Assembly (NCBI GenBank): GCA_903849645.1
Contig: CAINJJ010000034.1
Span: 1-64,000, forward strand
Source: an uncultured Acidobacteriaceae bacterium
GTDB lineage: Bacteria; Acidobacteriota; Terriglobia; Terriglobales; Acidobacteriaceae
Direction of reading: 5' to 3'
Length of the DNA: 64,000 nucleotides
The position numbers and the translations under genes are program-made. Below the pieces are notes generated by a model, which saw only the letters and a program-made list of their open reading frames with translations, was not told the origin of the DNA and ran no database searches. Positions 63,701 through 64,000 of the stretch are shown here, one piece after another; the first letter of the stretch is position 1; every line of letters starts with the position of its first letter.

Positions 63701-64000
63701 GGAACTTCCAGGTTACCGCGCCGGCGCCGCCACCGACTCCGTACATCTCGTACTACTGGCCGACCTCGGGCCTTACAGGGCAGACGCTGACGGTTCACTT
63801 CTCCGGTCTCTACACACATTGGGATCCAGGCCCGATCAATTCCCCAACTACGGTGACCTACGGTGATGGAATTGCGATGAATTGGGAGCAAGTCCTGAGT
63901 CCAACACAATACGTCGCCAACATCACAATCGCCGCCGATGCCGTCCCTGGACCCCGTGAGTTCGTGTTTTCAACTGGCTCAGAGAACGAGGCTGTTTCGT
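57757..64000 (+). CDS. Giant secreted protein with ASH-like and TIG-like repeats (partial)
   Basis: The frame opens at ATG 57757, seven bases after GGAGG, and stays open to the window edge (2081 codons, 3' end missing). A signal peptide (ALALFMMSMLCALLPSAAAG) is followed by five ASH/HYDIN-like choice-of-anchor repeats of about 105 residues (residues 36-585), each with an LNFGSVxLN-like opening, a TNNQ strand, a Cys pair and a SGTA-like end. From about residue 586 come fifteen TIG/IPT-like repeats of about 80-110 residues with SPNSGGQG, a (T/S)HW or (T/S)HF motif, FGxGVTVNS and VTVxTGGE signatures. This suggests a long extracellular fibre, perhaps an adhesin. Anchor and exporter are not seen. 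Confidence 0.88.
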   Translation, partial: MSDRKVNPAQRFHHALALFMMSMLCALLPSAAAGQVTLSAASLNFGSVVLNSTSAPVGLTVTNNQATALPGLSFTLPALTLYAISPAPATTCLSGGTVNPGASCTITLTFKPKSGSIPTSSSLTVNTTGKVAQKVALSGTAVAQVTLSTNVVNFSSVALNEKSAVHTVTLTNNQAVALSITSIGPNAGSEFALDAMTTTCPHPGTVATAASCTIGLTFTPSALGVRPAGSLAVNANATTPAVSLTGTGVPQVLLSLSSVTFPAQFVGTASSATPIQITNEQLFPLNISSVTVTGANGGDFQVSNPCPTALLPGQSCTISVAFKPTVSGTTTATLNLNDDAPGGGQTLALSGSANAPVTLSTDLISNFTAPVGSLSTYQTVTITNNNSAAALQIYNLQFSGDFQKTSTSCGSAAPYTLAPGAACNVTVSFAPTVGGTRTGQLLVNDNAGTSPQVVNLSGYGTAPLTVTPSSLIFSAEKLGTVSPSQSLTLTNHESQRETFAISVAGTSDYTTTSNCLNGVIAANSTCTIAVVFAPPLTETPGPVLGTMTITDSAPGSISCPVTPVVGGLCPISLTGSATSQNPPAAVQWVSPGAGAAGTTVNVIITGNNWTHFSPSSVISFVDTDSSSSASDITVQSFTAPDPNHINATLLVAGGAGTIYGARDIYVNTPLSSGGTETAYLFQAFIIADPTNAHVITGLLPPAGTQGQTYDVTVTATGTHFVQGTTIANFGDGVNVNWLTVLDATHAVANVTISNWTLVGYRTVTLATGGEFAVTGYDAVSAPSGIPTFQILSNNATLLSVSPNSGGQGWAGPVLITASGSHFVPNATQVSIGGGVIVGDLNVLNPTTATAQVAIPANATPGAWDVTVSTGGEIESLAGAFTVINTTPALTVIAPDSGAQGQTLDVLISGNAFTSFNQSAISADFTGEIRVNSVTVLSTSQVKINITISQIANAGGITANLISGSTIFPFGFSVTPSSARISSVAPINVPQGAQVTLTIVGSNTHWVQGTTNSAFYPIPFIPVPAVDQVTVNNATDAQLNIAVPVDEPVGDYAFWMATGGEVVSASIHVYAHTPTLTMSPANGLVPSSGTNSFTVNFTGQFTHFQQSTPPLATDTLPVIAGQGVTLSNFTVTSQGSATATLTISAGAATGPRLVTFTTGTEIVKTNFNVAGTPASLVSVDPWNAGQNLTLDVAIVGQYTHFASGTTQVLFGPQITVNSITVTDATHLTASISTSYIDTVSSTLTATPPGWETVYVNTGSEQVIGGFLVDPPATPTIVSVIPSSAQQGSTYQVVITGNLTNWLQGSTEAILGAGVTVANLTITSPTTATATIAVSPTAPVGANSVIMITGTEIDTGTGFSVTPSAASISTIQPGFTCSTLNGVTGGPANCDQSYGIPVVSQLQTVTLHISATGTHWLQGETTVNWEDQNGNPDAGIHLDSLTVNSPTSADIQFTVLSTAPVGFTSLTMITDGEVITLDKAIDVEEGFAKLLAFSPGGGQQGNTMTMQILGRFTHWDSTTTAAFAPAGDLTVNSVHVIDSEIMTLNVTVSPWAYVDYWYPCGHTLTITTTDVTDSSGSVEQVSTDPNATGNFCVAQGAEQINSVSPLTGVQGSTETVTISGSATNFLAGVTTVSFGDPNFQVGQITVNSPTSLSVPVGISTAASTGLKQVTVSTYGQTATQQYSFTVTPGIAILTEANPNHAEQGIQALDVILSGQYSHFSPLSTATFGSGVVVNSVTYNSPTQITANISIDPLSYAGGRAVTVTTPGVSCADQPVNVTYNGCAPGATTGTGSEIVTASAFTIIPGPAIISNVSPNTGNEGQEVVFNLTGSATHWQQNFTQFYMSGAGSDITVNSVLINSATSATVDISISPTANAGARSIFMVTDGESLTDSGAFVVTGGIPVITYLTPNNAVQGTNQLQVVVNGNAYTQWDSTSTVNFGPGVTIASLQVDDASHISAVINIDPAAQVGYRTVTVQTGAQVLAGNFQVTAPAPPPTPYISYYWPTSGLTGQTLTVHFSGLYTHWDPGPINSPTTVTYGDGIAMNWEQVLSPTQYVANITIAADAVPGPREFVFSTGSENEAVS

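Noticed and set aside
1..64000. CRISPR array or rRNA operon
   Set aside because: No regularly spaced identical repeats with unique spacers and no rRNA-like conserved stretches were seen.

Overview
The window reads as chromosome of an Acidobacteriota (Terriglobia-like) bacterium. That assignment is inferred from family content, not from a search: an Oar-type TonB-dependent receptor with an N-terminal carboxypeptidase-regulatory domain, a DUF2950 protein, FecR-like proteins, giant HYDIN/ASH plus TIG surface proteins, and an exopolysaccharide locus with a PEP-CTERM protein.

Left part (1-13.8 kb): the tail of an IS21-like element at the very edge, an outer-membrane beta-barrel protein, a DUF2950 protein, a FecR-like/Gly-rich protein followed by an ECF sigma factor, a P3A-type H+-ATPase convergent with an alpha-glucan phosphorylase, a tandemly duplicated two-gene cassette (degenerate rhodanese-like protein plus degenerate receiver-like protein), and a small HTH/excisionase-like protein.

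Mobile region (about 13.9-31 kb): two identical 45-bp copies of the 3' half of tRNA-Asp(GUC) lie at 13990-14034 and 25731-25775, with no 5' half at either. They bracket an 11.7-kb segment carrying an ECF sigma factor with two partner genes, a LacI-type operator, and a carbohydrate-related set (TonB-dependent receptor, beta-helix protein, SGNH hydrolase, start of a Tat-signal protein). The right third of the segment is littered with remnants (DNA methylase, Fic) and holds a DUF4143 ATPase. Just beyond the second tRNA half is an N-terminally short tyrosine recombinase, then a second DUF4143 ATPase, a cluster of 12-bp inverted and direct repeats, and an IS1380 remnant that appears to sit inside an ISL3 remnant.

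Exopolysaccharide locus (31-55.4 kb): one long minus-strand operon, many of its genes overlapping by a few bases, runs from a ribbon-helix-helix regulator through Wza, a Wzc-type tyrosine autokinase, an acyltransferase broken by an in-frame stop, a WecG-like transferase, a flippase, an FkbM methyltransferase, a fused double glycosyltransferase, a GT2, a DUF6625 protein, an O-antigen ligase/polymerase, a GT4, a second acyltransferase, a WecA-like initiating transferase and a VanZ-like protein. A NusG/RfaH-like gene faces the end of the operon. To the right are a FecR-like protein, a TPR membrane protein with a zinc-ribbon partner, and a second ligase/polymerase. These genes together would build, flip, polymerise, export and modify an extracellular polysaccharide.

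Right edge (55.7-64 kb): a small secreted protein, a PEP-CTERM protein, and a giant secreted protein of more than 2080 residues with five ASH-like and at least fifteen TIG-like repeats. This last gene has no stop codon before the end of the window.
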